NCBI GenBank assembly: GCA_947644545.1
Contig: CANRZW010000035.1
Coordinates: 1-37,374, forward strand
Direction of reading: 5' to 3'
Length of the DNA stretch: 37,374 nt
Origin: an uncultured Lachnospiraceae bacterium
Lineage (GTDB): Bacteria; Bacillota; Clostridia; Lachnospirales; Lachnospiraceae
Under the pieces are notes generated by a model. It was not told the origin of the DNA, did not search any database, and worked only from the letters and a program-made list of their open reading frames with translations. Both the position numbers and the translations under genes were made by a program. This document shows, one piece after another, positions 23,763 to 32,909 of the stretch (position 1 is the first letter of the stretch; the number at the start of each line of letters is the position of its first letter).

Positions 23763-26032
23763 AAAAAAACAAAGCGATGGTCAGTCTGATCGTATTTGTC
23801 CTGATACTGGGACTGCTTGGCTACACGGCAGTCTTCGGGGTGGGTTCGGACAAGTCCGGTTCGGCGTCAAGTATTAAGCTTGGACTGGATCTGGCAGGTG
23901 GCGTCAGCATCACATACCAGGTGGTAGGCGATGAGAATCCTGATGCCAAGGACATGAATGATACAATCTACAAGCTTCAGCAGCGTGTACAGAATTACAG
24001 CACGGAGGCACAGGTATATCAGGAAGGTTCCGACCGGATCAATATCGAGATCCCGGGTGTATCGGATGCCAATGCGATCCTGGAGGAACTGGGCAAACCA
24101 GGAAGTCTGTACTTTATTGCGCAGACGGACAGCGAAGGCAATCAGAATTACGTCAGCACTTTTGGGGTAGACGCAGAGGGTAATATGGTGCCGCAGCATA
24201 TGTTAAATAAGACGATCGACGAGATGCTGGAAGACGGTTCCATCGTGCTGACCGGTACGGAAGTGGACAGTGCACAGGCGAGAACCCAGCAGGATTCCAT
24301 GGGTAATTCCCAGAATGTGGTAGCGTTGACACTCAATGAAACAGGCAAACAGGCTTTTGCCGAGGCGACAAAGAAGGCTTTCGAGAACGGTGAGACGATC
24401 GCGATCTATTATGACGACGAATTCGTCAGCGTGCCCGGTGTAGAGGCTGTGATTACGGACGGTAACGCGGTCATCACAGGACAGAGCACACCGGCGGAAG
24501 CGGAACAGCTGGCATCTACGATCCGTATCGGCGGACTGAAACTGGAATTGGAAGAGCTTCGTTCCAACGTAGTCGGCGCCCAGCTTGGTTCTGAGGCAAT
24601 CCATACCAGCCTGATTGCTGCCGGAGTTGGGTTTGCGCTGGTGGTTGTTTTTATGATCGCCGTTTACTATATATCAGGTTTTGCAGCAGCTTTGGCGTTA
24701 TGTCTCTATACGGAGCTGATGGTGATTCTGCTCTATGCATTTGAGGCGACTTTGACATTGCCGGGTATTGCGGGTATCATCCTGTCAGTCGGTATGGCTG
24801 TGGATGCTAATGTGATTATTTTTGCCAGAATCAGAGAAGAGCTGGCTACCGGTAAGACGGTACAGTCGTCGATCAAGATCGGTTTCAGCAAGGCGTTGTC
24901 CGCGATTCTGGATGGTAATATTACGACTTTTATCGCGGCTATCGTGTTGTATCTGATGGGAAGCGGTACGATCAAGGGCTTTTCGATTACCTTGATGCTG
25001 GGTATTGTCTTATCCATGTTTACGGCGCTTTTTGTCACGAAATTCCTGATCAACGTGTTGTACGCGCTGGGTGTTCAGAGTGAGAAGGCGTATGGCGTAG
25101 GCAAGGAAAAGAAGACGATCAATTTCCTGTCTAAGAGAAAGGCATTCTTCGGTCTTTCGATCGGCGTGATCCTGATCGGATTCGTCGTGATGGGGATCAA
25201 TCAGTCCGGAATGGGTATGCCGCTTAATTACAGTCTCGACTTTGTGGGCGGTACTTCCACGACGATGACCTTGAATGAGGATATGAGTATTGAGGAGATT
25301 GATGCGCAGATCGTGCCTTTGATCGAGAAGATTACAGGGGACGGCAACGTGCAGACCACGAAGGTGGCAGGTTCCAATCAGGTGATCATCAAGACCAGGA
25401 CTTTAAATGTAGAGGAACGGAAAGAATTTTCGGATGTTATGGTGAATAACTTTAATGTGGCTGAGGACAGCATCACAGCGGAGACTATCAGCGCTACGAT
25501 CAGCTCGGAGATGCAGACGGGCGCGGTTAAGGCGATTGTTGTGGCGACGGTCCTGATGCTTCTGTATATCTGGTTTAGGTTTAAGGATATCCGTTTCGGC
25601 GCCAGCGCTGTTGCGGCTCTGGTACATGACGTGTTGGTGGTGCTTGCCTTCTATGCGATCGTGAAGATTTCGGTCGGCAATACTTTCATTGCCTGTATGC
25701 TGACGATCGTGGGTTATTCCATCAATGCGACGATCGTTATCTTCGACCGTATCCGTGAGAATTTGAAGGAGATGCGCAGCAAAGAGGATCTGCAGGATCT
25801 GGTTAACAAGAGTATTTCCCAGACATTGTCCAGAAGTATTTTCACTTCCCTGACTACCTTCTTTATGGTGGCGGCGTTGGAAGTATTCGGTGTGTCTTCT
25901 ATCCGTGAATTTGCTCTGCCGTTGATCGCAGGTATCATCTGCGGTACGTATTCGTCCATCTGCCTGACAGGTGCGATGTGGTATGTGCTCCGCACAAAGG
26001 TAGGACAGAAAGCAGCTAAAGCGGCCAAATAG
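23759..26032 (+). CDS. secDF: Protein translocase subunit SecDF (fused)
   Basis: 757 residues joining SecD and SecF. The SecD half starts with a signal-anchor helix and LGLDLAGGV (near residue 41), has a large outside region (to about 275) and the helix motif GMAVDANVIIFARIREEL. The SecF half starts near residue 450 with the motif YSLDFVGGTS near 490 and ends with GYSINATIVIFDRIREN. Twelve helices are expected. The complex uses the proton or sodium gradient to pull exported proteins off the Sec channel. The ATG overlaps the maturase stop by 4 bases, so translation is coupled to the SCIFF maturase. A strong terminator follows. Confidence 0.95.
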   Translation: MKKNKAMVSLIVFVLILGLLGYTAVFGVGSDKSGSASSIKLGLDLAGGVSITYQVVGDENPDAKDMNDTIYKLQQRVQNYSTEAQVYQEGSDRINIEIPGVSDANAILEELGKPGSLYFIAQTDSEGNQNYVSTFGVDAEGNMVPQHMLNKTIDEMLEDGSIVLTGTEVDSAQARTQQDSMGNSQNVVALTLNETGKQAFAEATKKAFENGETIAIYYDDEFVSVPGVEAVITDGNAVITGQSTPAEAEQLASTIRIGGLKLELEELRSNVVGAQLGSEAIHTSLIAAGVGFALVVVFMIAVYYISGFAAALALCLYTELMVILLYAFEATLTLPGIAGIILSVGMAVDANVIIFARIREELATGKTVQSSIKIGFSKALSAILDGNITTFIAAIVLYLMGSGTIKGFSITLMLGIVLSMFTALFVTKFLINVLYALGVQSEKAYGVGKEKKTINFLSKRKAFFGLSIGVILIGFVVMGINQSGMGMPLNYSLDFVGGTSTTMTLNEDMSIEEIDAQIVPLIEKITGDGNVQTTKVAGSNQVIIKTRTLNVEERKEFSDVMVNNFNVAEDSITAETISATISSEMQTGAVKAIVVATVLMLLYIWFRFKDIRFGASAVAALVHDVLVVLAFYAIVKISVGNTFIACMLTIVGYSINATIVIFDRIRENLKEMRSKEDLQDLVNKSISQTLSRSIFTSLTTFFMVAALEVFGVSSIREFALPLIAGIICGTYSSICLTGAMWYVLRTKVGQKAAKAAK

Positions 26033-26052
26033 ACGTAAGGCTTATGATATAG

Positions 26053-26084
26053 AAGGGCGTTCTGCGGTATGCAGGACGCCTTTT
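26053..26084 (+). terminator. Rho-independent terminator after secDF
   Basis: A 13-bp stem (26053-26065 with 26071-26083, two G-U pairs), loop GGTAT and a T-run ending at 26084, 20 bases after the secDF stop. Confidence 0.8.
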
Positions 26085-26169
26085 GCCGGGTATGGGCTTC
26101 TGATCGCAGAGCAGAATCTGAAATTCTGCCCGCGGTTTCAGCACAGAATGCTCTGGAAGGGAGGAAAAT

Positions 26170-27963
26170 ATGGCGAAGTGGATGGTATCTGCCAAGAAGG
26201 CGGATTTTAATGCGGTAGCGGAGAGATTTCGGATAGATCCGGTGATAGCCCGGATCATTCGCAACAGAGACATTGTAGAAGAGGAAGAGATTGACCGGTT
26301 TCTGCATGGTACCCTGCAGGATCTGCATGATCCCTTCCGGCTCAGGGATGCTGTGAAAGCAGCCGGGATCCTGCACGGACAGATCAAAGCAGGAAAACGC
26401 ATTCGCATTATCGGGGATTACGATATCGACGGAGTCTGTTCCGCCTATATCCTGCTTGCCGGTTTATCACACTGCGGCGCCGATGTGGATACGGTGATCC
26501 CGCACCGGATTCATGACGGATATGGACTGAACGACAATCTGATCAAGGAGGCGTGGGAAGAGGGCAGAGATACGATTGTGACCTGCGACAATGGCATTGC
26601 GGCGAAAGCGCAGATCGCTTATGCCAGATCTCTGGGCATGACGGTGATCGTAACGGATCATCATGAGGTGCCTTATGAGGTTCAGGAAGACGGAAGCAGG
26701 GTGGAGTGTCTGCCGGAAGCAGATGCCGTGATAGATCCGAAGCAGGAGCTGTGTGAATATCCTTTTGACGGTATCTGCGGCGCTGTCGTTGCCTATAAGT
26801 TTTTGCAGGTATTGTTTGCGTGCGGTGATGTACCGGACACGGAAGGTCTGATGCAGGAGCTGCTGGCTTTTGCCGCGATCGCAACGGTCGGGGATGTGAT
26901 GCAGCTTGTAGATGAGAACAGGATTATCGTCCGGTATGGCCTGCGGCAGATAACGTGTACGGATAACGAGGGTCTGCAGGCGCTGGTGACGGTGAACGGT
27001 CTGCGGGAGAAGAAACTGACAGCCTATCATATAGGGTTCGTGCTGGGCCCTTGCCTTAATGCCACCGGCAGGCTGGATACGGCAGAGCGGGCGATGCGTC
27101 TGTTCCGGACAAGGGACAGGGCGGAGGCGGCAGTGATCGCGCAGGAGTTGAAAGCGCTGAATGACAGCCGTAAGGATATGACTCTGGCGGGAACGGAGGA
27201 AGCCGTCAGGATGATCGAGGAGGGCGGCATCAAGGAAGATAAGGTATTGGTCATATACCTGCCGGACTGCCATGAGAGCCTGGCGGGGATCATAGCCGGA
27301 CGTATCAGGGAGCGTTATCATAAGCCTGTGTTCGTGTTGACATTGGCGGAGGACGGCGTCAAGGGATCAGGACGATCCATCGAGGCATATCATATGTATG
27401 ATAAGATGAGTGAATGCAAAGAGCTCTATACGAAATACGGAGGACATAAGCTGGCGGCAGGCGTTTCCATGCCGGAAGATAACGTGGATGCCTTCCGGAG
27501 TTTCCTGAATGAACACTGTGGTCTGACGGAAGAGGATTTTGAAGAGAAGATACATATTGACGTGCCGATGCCGATGTCCTATGTGAAGGCTGAGCTTGTA
27601 AGACAGCTTTCGGTGCTGGAACCTTTCGGGAATGGCAATCCGAAGCCTGTCTTTGCCCAGAGGAATCTGCGGCTGCTTTCAGGACGGATACTCGGCAGAA
27701 ATAATAATGTGGGTAAGTATCGTGTTATGGATGAGGCAGGCGGTCAATATGATATGATGTATTTCGGCGATCTGGAGGCGTGGCACGAGTTCCTGCAGCA
27801 GTATTTTGGGGCAGATGCCTGTGAGAAACTGTATCATGGACGAGGCGCCGGGGAGCCTGGTCTGATGATTCATGTCATATATTATCCGGATCTGAACGTA
27901 TATCAGGGGCGGGAGAGCCTGCAGATGATCATGCAGGATTATGCGCCGGCAGCCGGGAGCTGA
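26170..27963 (+). CDS. recJ: Single-stranded-DNA-specific 5'-3' exonuclease RecJ
   Basis: 597 residues, within the usual range. DHH-family motif I DYDIDG is at residues 83-88 and the DHH motif at 163-165 (VTDHHE), both metal binding. GPCLNATGRLD and the DHHA1-type motif GSGRSIEAYHMYDKM follow, and the C-terminal OB-type region contains FGNGNPKPVF. RecJ degrades single-stranded DNA in recombination and base excision repair. AGGGAGG precedes ATG 26170. It sits between the secDF terminator and a bidirectional-looking terminator, so it appears to be a single-gene unit, although no clear promoter was found in the short gap before it. Confidence 0.94.
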   Translation: MAKWMVSAKKADFNAVAERFRIDPVIARIIRNRDIVEEEEIDRFLHGTLQDLHDPFRLRDAVKAAGILHGQIKAGKRIRIIGDYDIDGVCSAYILLAGLSHCGADVDTVIPHRIHDGYGLNDNLIKEAWEEGRDTIVTCDNGIAAKAQIAYARSLGMTVIVTDHHEVPYEVQEDGSRVECLPEADAVIDPKQELCEYPFDGICGAVVAYKFLQVLFACGDVPDTEGLMQELLAFAAIATVGDVMQLVDENRIIVRYGLRQITCTDNEGLQALVTVNGLREKKLTAYHIGFVLGPCLNATGRLDTAERAMRLFRTRDRAEAAVIAQELKALNDSRKDMTLAGTEEAVRMIEEGGIKEDKVLVIYLPDCHESLAGIIAGRIRERYHKPVFVLTLAEDGVKGSGRSIEAYHMYDKMSECKELYTKYGGHKLAAGVSMPEDNVDAFRSFLNEHCGLTEEDFEEKIHIDVPMPMSYVKAELVRQLSVLEPFGNGNPKPVFAQRNLRLLSGRILGRNNNVGKYRVMDEAGGQYDMMYFGDLEAWHEFLQQYFGADACEKLYHGRGAGEPGLMIHVIYYPDLNVYQGRESLQMIMQDYAPAAGS

Positions 27964-27996
27964 TACGAAATCTGCCGTCTGCAGACAGAGGCAACA

Positions 27997-28024
27997 AAAA
28001 AGTCTGGGATGTCCCAGACTTTTT
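27997..28024. terminator. Bidirectional-type terminator after recJ
   Basis: The core GTCTGGG/CCCAGAC with loop ATGT, flanked by five paired As and Ts, makes a perfect 12-bp stem with a T-run on either strand. Confidence 0.88.
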
Positions 28025-28251
28025 CGCATTTTCTTATGAGGGGGGAGATAGTGAGTTCATCAACTATCTTGATAACATCATAATGTGAAAATGTGTCCAA
28101 AATGTGTTTAGTTTATTAGAAAAGAATAAAAATACCTTAAGAAAAATTAAAGAGAATATAAAGGAAAAATGAATTGCGTTACGGGATCCGGATTGTGGGG
28201 ATTTGAGCGCATCAACAGAGGGGAAAGCAGAAGGGTAAATCATGGTAAATG

Positions 28252-28280
28252 TTGAAATAATGCGGTTATCGTGCTATCTT
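28252..28280 (+). promoter_or_regulatory. Sigma-A promoter of murE
   Basis: TTGAAA (28252-28257), 17 bases, TATCTT (28275-28280) with a TG-extended -10. The leader is about 120 bases. Confidence 0.65.
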
Positions 28281-28405
28281 AGTATAGTATAAATTTTTCA
28301 ATGACGAGGAATTTGTTGTCATGCCGGAGCCTGTTTTCGCTAAGGGGCATGTCAGGAGAAACGGATTCAAAATAAAATCTGCTGTAGAGAGGAGTAGAAA
28401 GACGA

Positions 28406-29890
28406 ATGGCAGCTTTGAAAGAATTATTGGTGAAGATCGATCATGAATGTATCCGCGGTACGCTGGAACGGGAGGTAACGGACATCGTCTATGATTCCCG
28501 TAAGACAGTGCCCGGCAGCATGTTTGTCTGCATTTCCGGAGCTGTCGCAGACGGACATAAATTTGCCGGTGATGCCGTGGCTGCAGGCGCGGGCGTTTTG
28601 CTTGTAGAGAAAGATGTGGAACTGCCCAAGGAGGCGGATGTGACTGTGATCCGGGTGGAAGATACGCATTATGCCATGGCCTTTGTGTCGGCGGCTTTTT
28701 TCGGTAATCCGGCAGAAGAGATGAAGATCATCGGCATTACGGGTACCAAGGGAAAGACCACTACCACCTATCTGGTGAAGTCCATTCTGGAACAGGTGGG
28801 CAGGAAAGTAGGATTGATCGGCACGATCGAGATCATCATCGGAGAGACGCATATTCATGCGGATCATACGACGCCGGAGTCTTATCTGATCCAGAAATAT
28901 TTTCGGCAGATGGCAGATGCCGGGTGCGATACGGTGGTGATGGAAGTCTCTTCACAGGGATTGATGCTGCACAGGACACAGGGCTTTATCTTTGATCTCG
29001 GCATCTTCACCAATCTGGAGCCGGATCATATCGGTAAGGGAGAACATAAGGATTTCGAGGATTATCTGCATTGTAAAGGACTGCTCTTCCAGCAGTGCAG
29101 AACGGGAATCGTGAATAAGGACGATGCGCACTGGAAGGCTGTGACTGAAGAGCATACCTGTACACTGGAAACCTACGGCATTGATGAGGAAGCCGATCTT
29201 CGCGCAGTGAACATCACGTTTGTGAAGGAGGCAGGGAATCTGGGAATGGCCTTCGATGTGAGCGGGCTTATGAACTTTGCGGTGCAGATAGCGACACCTG
29301 GCAAATTCAGCGTATACAATGCATTGACGGCGATAGCGATCTGCCGGCACTTCGGAGTGGGTGAGGATGCCGTGAAGAGGGCGCTTCTGCAGGCGAAAGT
29401 GAAGGGCAGGATCGAACCGGTCAAAGTATCGGATCAATTCACCCTGATGATTGATTATGCGCATAATGCCATGGCGCTTAAGAGCCTTCTGACGACACTG
29501 CGTGCCTATGAGCCGCACCGGCTCGTCTGCCTGTTCGGATGCGGCGGCAACAGGGCCAAGTCCAGACGATATGAGATGGGAGAGGTCAGCGGCAGTATGG
29601 CGGATCTGACGATTATTACCTCGGATAACCCAAGATTTGAGGAACCCCAGGCGATCATCGATGATATCAAAGCGGGCATCTATAAGACACAGGGCGAATT
29701 TGTGGAGATCTGCGACAGAAAAGAGGCCATCGCCTATGCGATTGATCATGGAGAAGCAGGGGATATTATTGTACTGGCCGGCAAGGGACATGAAGATTAT
29801 CAGGAGATCTGCGGGGTGAAGTATCCTATGGACGAGAGAGTACTGATCGAGGAGATCTTAGCGGAGAGACAGCGTTTGCGTCAGGGCTGA
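28406..29890 (+). CDS. murE: UDP-MurNAc-L-Ala-D-Glu:meso-diaminopimelate ligase
   Basis: 494 residues, normal for MurE. It adds the third residue of the peptidoglycan stem peptide, using ATP in the cytoplasm. The P-loop GTKGKT is at 113-118, the N-terminal uridine-binding domain holds YDSRKTVPGSMFVCI, and the C-terminal domain carries the specificity motif DNPR at 407-410, which marks meso-diaminopimelate rather than lysine. The usual SSH in the central domain reads SSQ here (EVSSQGLMLHRTQG), as I recall for one clostridial MurE lineage. A second MurE paralogue could exist in the genome. It has its own promoter; priA follows after 75 bases. Confidence 0.92.
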   Translation: MAALKELLVKIDHECIRGTLEREVTDIVYDSRKTVPGSMFVCISGAVADGHKFAGDAVAAGAGVLLVEKDVELPKEADVTVIRVEDTHYAMAFVSAAFFGNPAEEMKIIGITGTKGKTTTTYLVKSILEQVGRKVGLIGTIEIIIGETHIHADHTTPESYLIQKYFRQMADAGCDTVVMEVSSQGLMLHRTQGFIFDLGIFTNLEPDHIGKGEHKDFEDYLHCKGLLFQQCRTGIVNKDDAHWKAVTEEHTCTLETYGIDEEADLRAVNITFVKEAGNLGMAFDVSGLMNFAVQIATPGKFSVYNALTAIAICRHFGVGEDAVKRALLQAKVKGRIEPVKVSDQFTLMIDYAHNAMALKSLLTTLRAYEPHRLVCLFGCGGNRAKSRRYEMGEVSGSMADLTIITSDNPRFEEPQAIIDDIKAGIYKTQGEFVEICDRKEAIAYAIDHGEAGDIIVLAGKGHEDYQEICGVKYPMDERVLIEEILAERQRLRQG

Positions 29891-29965
29891 CGTGGTTTGA
29901 TGCGGGTAGCAGGGGCCTGAACCGTTATCAGTCAATGGCGGCTGCAGGAACAGGAAGGAGACGGG

Positions 29966-32263
29966 ATGGCGAAGCAGTATGCGGATGTGATTATAGATAT
30001 ATCTCACGATAAGGTTGACCGTCCGTTTCAGTACAGGATACCGCCGGAACTGGCTAAAGAGGTGTATCCGGGTGTGCGCGTATATGTGCCCTTCGGCAAA
30101 GGAAATCTGGAGAAAGCGGGCTATGTGGTGGATATCTCCGGGCAGACAGAGTATCCGGTGGAAAAGATCAAGTCCATCACGGCCGTTGACGGTAAGGGAA
30201 TTACGGTACAGGGGAACCAGATCCAGATTGCATATTGGCTGAAAAGGCAGTACGGGTCCACTATGATCGCCGCGCTCAAGACCGTGCTTCCCGTAAAGCA
30301 CAAGCTTAAGCAGTTAGAGCGCAAGAAGGTAACGCGGTGTATGGAAGGAGAAGCGCTTCTGGAGGCATTGCAGCTGTGTGAGAAGAAGCATCAGGCAGCA
30401 AAGGCGCGGATCCTGCGGGCGCTGTTGACAGATGAGGTTCTCCCCTATGAACTGATTCGACAGAAGTTGAATGTATCACCGGCCGCGTTTACCGCATTGG
30501 AAAAACAGGGATGCTTAAAGATAGAGACGGAAGCTTACTATCGCAATCCAGTCAGGTGTGCGGCGGGAGAAGAAAAGAGAGTCGTGCTAAGTAAAGTACA
30601 GCAGGAGATCATAGAAACTGTGATGGGGGATTACAGAGCAGGACATCCGGGCACATATCTGGTGCACGGCGTTACGGGAAGCGGCAAGACAGAGGTCTAT
30701 CTGGGAATTATAGAACAGATGATCGGGATGGGAAAGCAGGCCATTATGCTGATTCCGGAGATCGCACTCACCTATCAGACATTGCTGCGGTTCTATAAGC
30801 GGTTTGGAGACAGGGTCTCGGTGATCAATTCTTCCCTTTCTCAGGGAGAGAAGTATGATCAGATCAGGCGGGCCAAGGAGGGGGCGCTGGATGTGATCAT
30901 CGGCCCCAGATCGGCGTTGTTTACGCCTTTTCCCGATCTGGGTGTCATTGTCGTGGATGAGGAGCATGAGAGCAGCTATAAGAGTGAATCCATGCCGAAG
31001 TATCATGCAAGGGAGACGGCCCTTCAGATTGCTGCCATGCACCGGGCCAGTGTTGTTCTGGGTTCTGCGACTCCTTCGACGGAGGCCTATTACAGGGCAC
31101 AGAGAGGAGACTATAAGCTGTTCGAGATGACAGCCCGACATGGCGCCAGTATGCTTCCAAAGGTATATACCATAGATCTGCGGGAAGAATTAAAGCAGGG
31201 CAACCGTTCGGTCTTTAGCAGGAAACTGCGGGAACTGATCGACGGGCGGTTACAGGCAGGGGAACAGACCATGCTTTTTCTAAACAGGCGCGGATATGCC
31301 GGCTTTATCTCCTGCAGGGTATGCGGGCATGTGATGAAATGCCCGCATTGCGATGTTTCGCTTTCCGAACACCGGGGAAATATGTTATTATGTCATTATT
31401 GCGGTTATGAGGAGCATAGAGCGGAGAAGTGTCCGGTATGCGGTTCCAGGTATCTGATGGGCTTCAAGGCAGGCACGGAGCAGATCGAGGAGGCGCTGCA
31501 GAAGGAATTTCCAAAGGCGCGGGTACTGCGTATGGATGCCGATACTACGAAGAGTAAAGAAAGCTACGAGAAGATATTGTCGGCTTTCGCGGATGAGAAA
31601 GCGGATATTCTGGTGGGAACGCAGATGATCGTGAAGGGACATGATTTTCCGAATGTAACGCTTGTCGGTGTTCTGGCGGCGGACCTGTCACTGAATCAGA
31701 ATGATTATCGTGCCGGTGAGAGAACGTTCCAGCTGCTGACACAGGCGGCAGGGCGCGCCGGCAGAGGGAATAAACCGGGGGAAGTGGTGATCCAGACTTA
31801 TCAGCCGGAACACTACAGTATTATTCATGCGGCGAAACAGGACTATCGGGGATTCTATGAGGAGGAGATCCTCTACCGGGAATTCATGCAGTATCCTCCG
31901 GCAGCACATATGCTGGCGGTGTTGATTACTTCCAGACAGCAGGAACAGGGTGAGACGCTTGGCGATGAGATGGCGGCTGCCATTACAAAGCGGATGCGAT
32001 CCGGTGCACAGGGACTGCCGGAGGATGGTACGGTAAGCGGGGAGACGGAAACAGAGAAGACGTGGCAGCGGCTGCAGATAATAGGGCCGACGGAGGCAGC
32101 GATCGGTAAGATCAATGACTTATATCGTCATGTTTTCTATCTGAAGCATCCGGACTATCAGATGCTGGTACAGGTCAAGGATATACTGGAGCATTTTTGC
32201 AAAGAGAAAGAACTTAAAAATCAGACGGTGCAGTATGATTTCGATCCGATGAATACATATTAA
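29966..32263 (+). CDS. priA: Primosomal protein N' (replication restart helicase)
   Basis: 765 residues. An N-terminal 3'-DNA-binding domain (FQYRIPPELAKEVYPGVRVYVPFGK in meaning, residues 13-40) and a winged-helix region precede the helicase core: GVTGSGKT at 235-242, DEEH at 331-334, VLGSATPSTEAY and QAAGRAGRG. Two zinc sites inserted in the core begin at Cys450 (CRVCGHVMKCPHC, then CHYCGYEEHRAEKCPVC). PriA reloads the replisome at stalled forks. AAGGAG precedes ATG 29966. It leads the run priA-def-fmt, a conserved order in Bacillota. Confidence 0.95.
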   Translation: MAKQYADVIIDISHDKVDRPFQYRIPPELAKEVYPGVRVYVPFGKGNLEKAGYVVDISGQTEYPVEKIKSITAVDGKGITVQGNQIQIAYWLKRQYGSTMIAALKTVLPVKHKLKQLERKKVTRCMEGEALLEALQLCEKKHQAAKARILRALLTDEVLPYELIRQKLNVSPAAFTALEKQGCLKIETEAYYRNPVRCAAGEEKRVVLSKVQQEIIETVMGDYRAGHPGTYLVHGVTGSGKTEVYLGIIEQMIGMGKQAIMLIPEIALTYQTLLRFYKRFGDRVSVINSSLSQGEKYDQIRRAKEGALDVIIGPRSALFTPFPDLGVIVVDEEHESSYKSESMPKYHARETALQIAAMHRASVVLGSATPSTEAYYRAQRGDYKLFEMTARHGASMLPKVYTIDLREELKQGNRSVFSRKLRELIDGRLQAGEQTMLFLNRRGYAGFISCRVCGHVMKCPHCDVSLSEHRGNMLLCHYCGYEEHRAEKCPVCGSRYLMGFKAGTEQIEEALQKEFPKARVLRMDADTTKSKESYEKILSAFADEKADILVGTQMIVKGHDFPNVTLVGVLAADLSLNQNDYRAGERTFQLLTQAAGRAGRGNKPGEVVIQTYQPEHYSIIHAAKQDYRGFYEEEILYREFMQYPPAAHMLAVLITSRQQEQGETLGDEMAAAITKRMRSGAQGLPEDGTVSGETETEKTWQRLQIIGPTEAAIGKINDLYRHVFYLKHPDYQMLVQVKDILEHFCKEKELKNQTVQYDFDPMNTY

Positions 32264-32300
32264 TATTCTGCATCGGAAACGTTATGGAATGGAGGATGAA

Positions 32301-32780
32301 ATGGCAATCAGAAAAATCAGAGAGATCGGGGATCCGGTGTTGAACAAGCAGTGTAAGGAAGTGACGGAGATCACGCCAAGAATCCAGGATCTGATCGACG
32401 ATATGTTTGAGACTTTGTATGAGGCGGAAGGCGTTGGACTCGCAGCGCCGCAGGTAGGTATTCTCAAAAGGATCGTGGTGATCGATGTGACGGGTGAAGA
32501 TCCGCTGCTTTTGATCAATCCGAAACTGATCGAGACCAGCGGAGAGCAGACGGGATATGAGGGATGCTTAAGCGTACCCGGCAAGCAGGGCAATGTGACC
32601 CGCCCCAATTATGCGAAGATCATTGCCTATGATGAGAATTTGAATCCTTTTGAGCTGGAGGGCACAGAGCTGCTTGCGAGGGCGATCTGTCATGAGCTGG
32701 ATCATCTGGACGGGCATCTTTATGTGGAACGGGTAGAAGGGCCGCTTGTCAATACGGAGGATCTGGAAGAAGAGCAATAG
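32301..32780 (+). CDS. def: Peptide deformylase
   Basis: 159 residues. Motif 1 GVGLAAPQVG starts at residue 44, motif 2 EGCLS at 87-91 (Cys89 binds the metal) and motif 3 HELDH at 131-135. It removes the formyl group from the N-terminal methionine of new proteins. The class is type 1-like, judged from the short length and the C-terminal end after the last helix. ATG 32301 follows GGAGG; the ATG at 32289 precedes it and is rejected. It lies 37 bases after priA and before fmt, the enzyme adding the same formyl group to initiator tRNA. Confidence 0.95.
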   Translation: MAIRKIREIGDPVLNKQCKEVTEITPRIQDLIDDMFETLYEAEGVGLAAPQVGILKRIVVIDVTGEDPLLLINPKLIETSGEQTGYEGCLSVPGKQGNVTRPNYAKIIAYDENLNPFELEGTELLARAICHELDHLDGHLYVERVEGPLVNTEDLEEEQ

Positions 32781-32909
32781 GAAAGCGACAGAGGAACGAC
32801 AGGAGAATAGTTAGAAATTCTGAGGCGGTAAAGCATATTGTCCAGAAGTTGCGATATGTTTCAGAGTGAGTCATAAGAGGGCAGTCTCTGAACAGAGGAG
32901 ATAGAGCGT

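Larger units (their letters stand above)
27964..28405. other. 442-base gene-free region between recJ and murE
   Basis: It holds, in order, the recJ terminator (27997-28024), a small hairpin with arms GATAGT and ACTATC near 28047-28070, an A-rich stretch (about 28100-28170), the murE promoter (28252-28280), and a leader of about 120 bases with a CATGCC/GGCATG stem near 28322-28352. A possible 28-codon frame at 28169-28255 has a weak AAGGA site but no other support. No known riboswitch is recognised. Confidence 0.6.

Noticed and set aside
28169..28255. Possible 28-codon leader peptide before murE
   Set aside because: Weak AAGGA site only, it lies mostly upstream of the murE promoter, and no run of regulatory codons is present.
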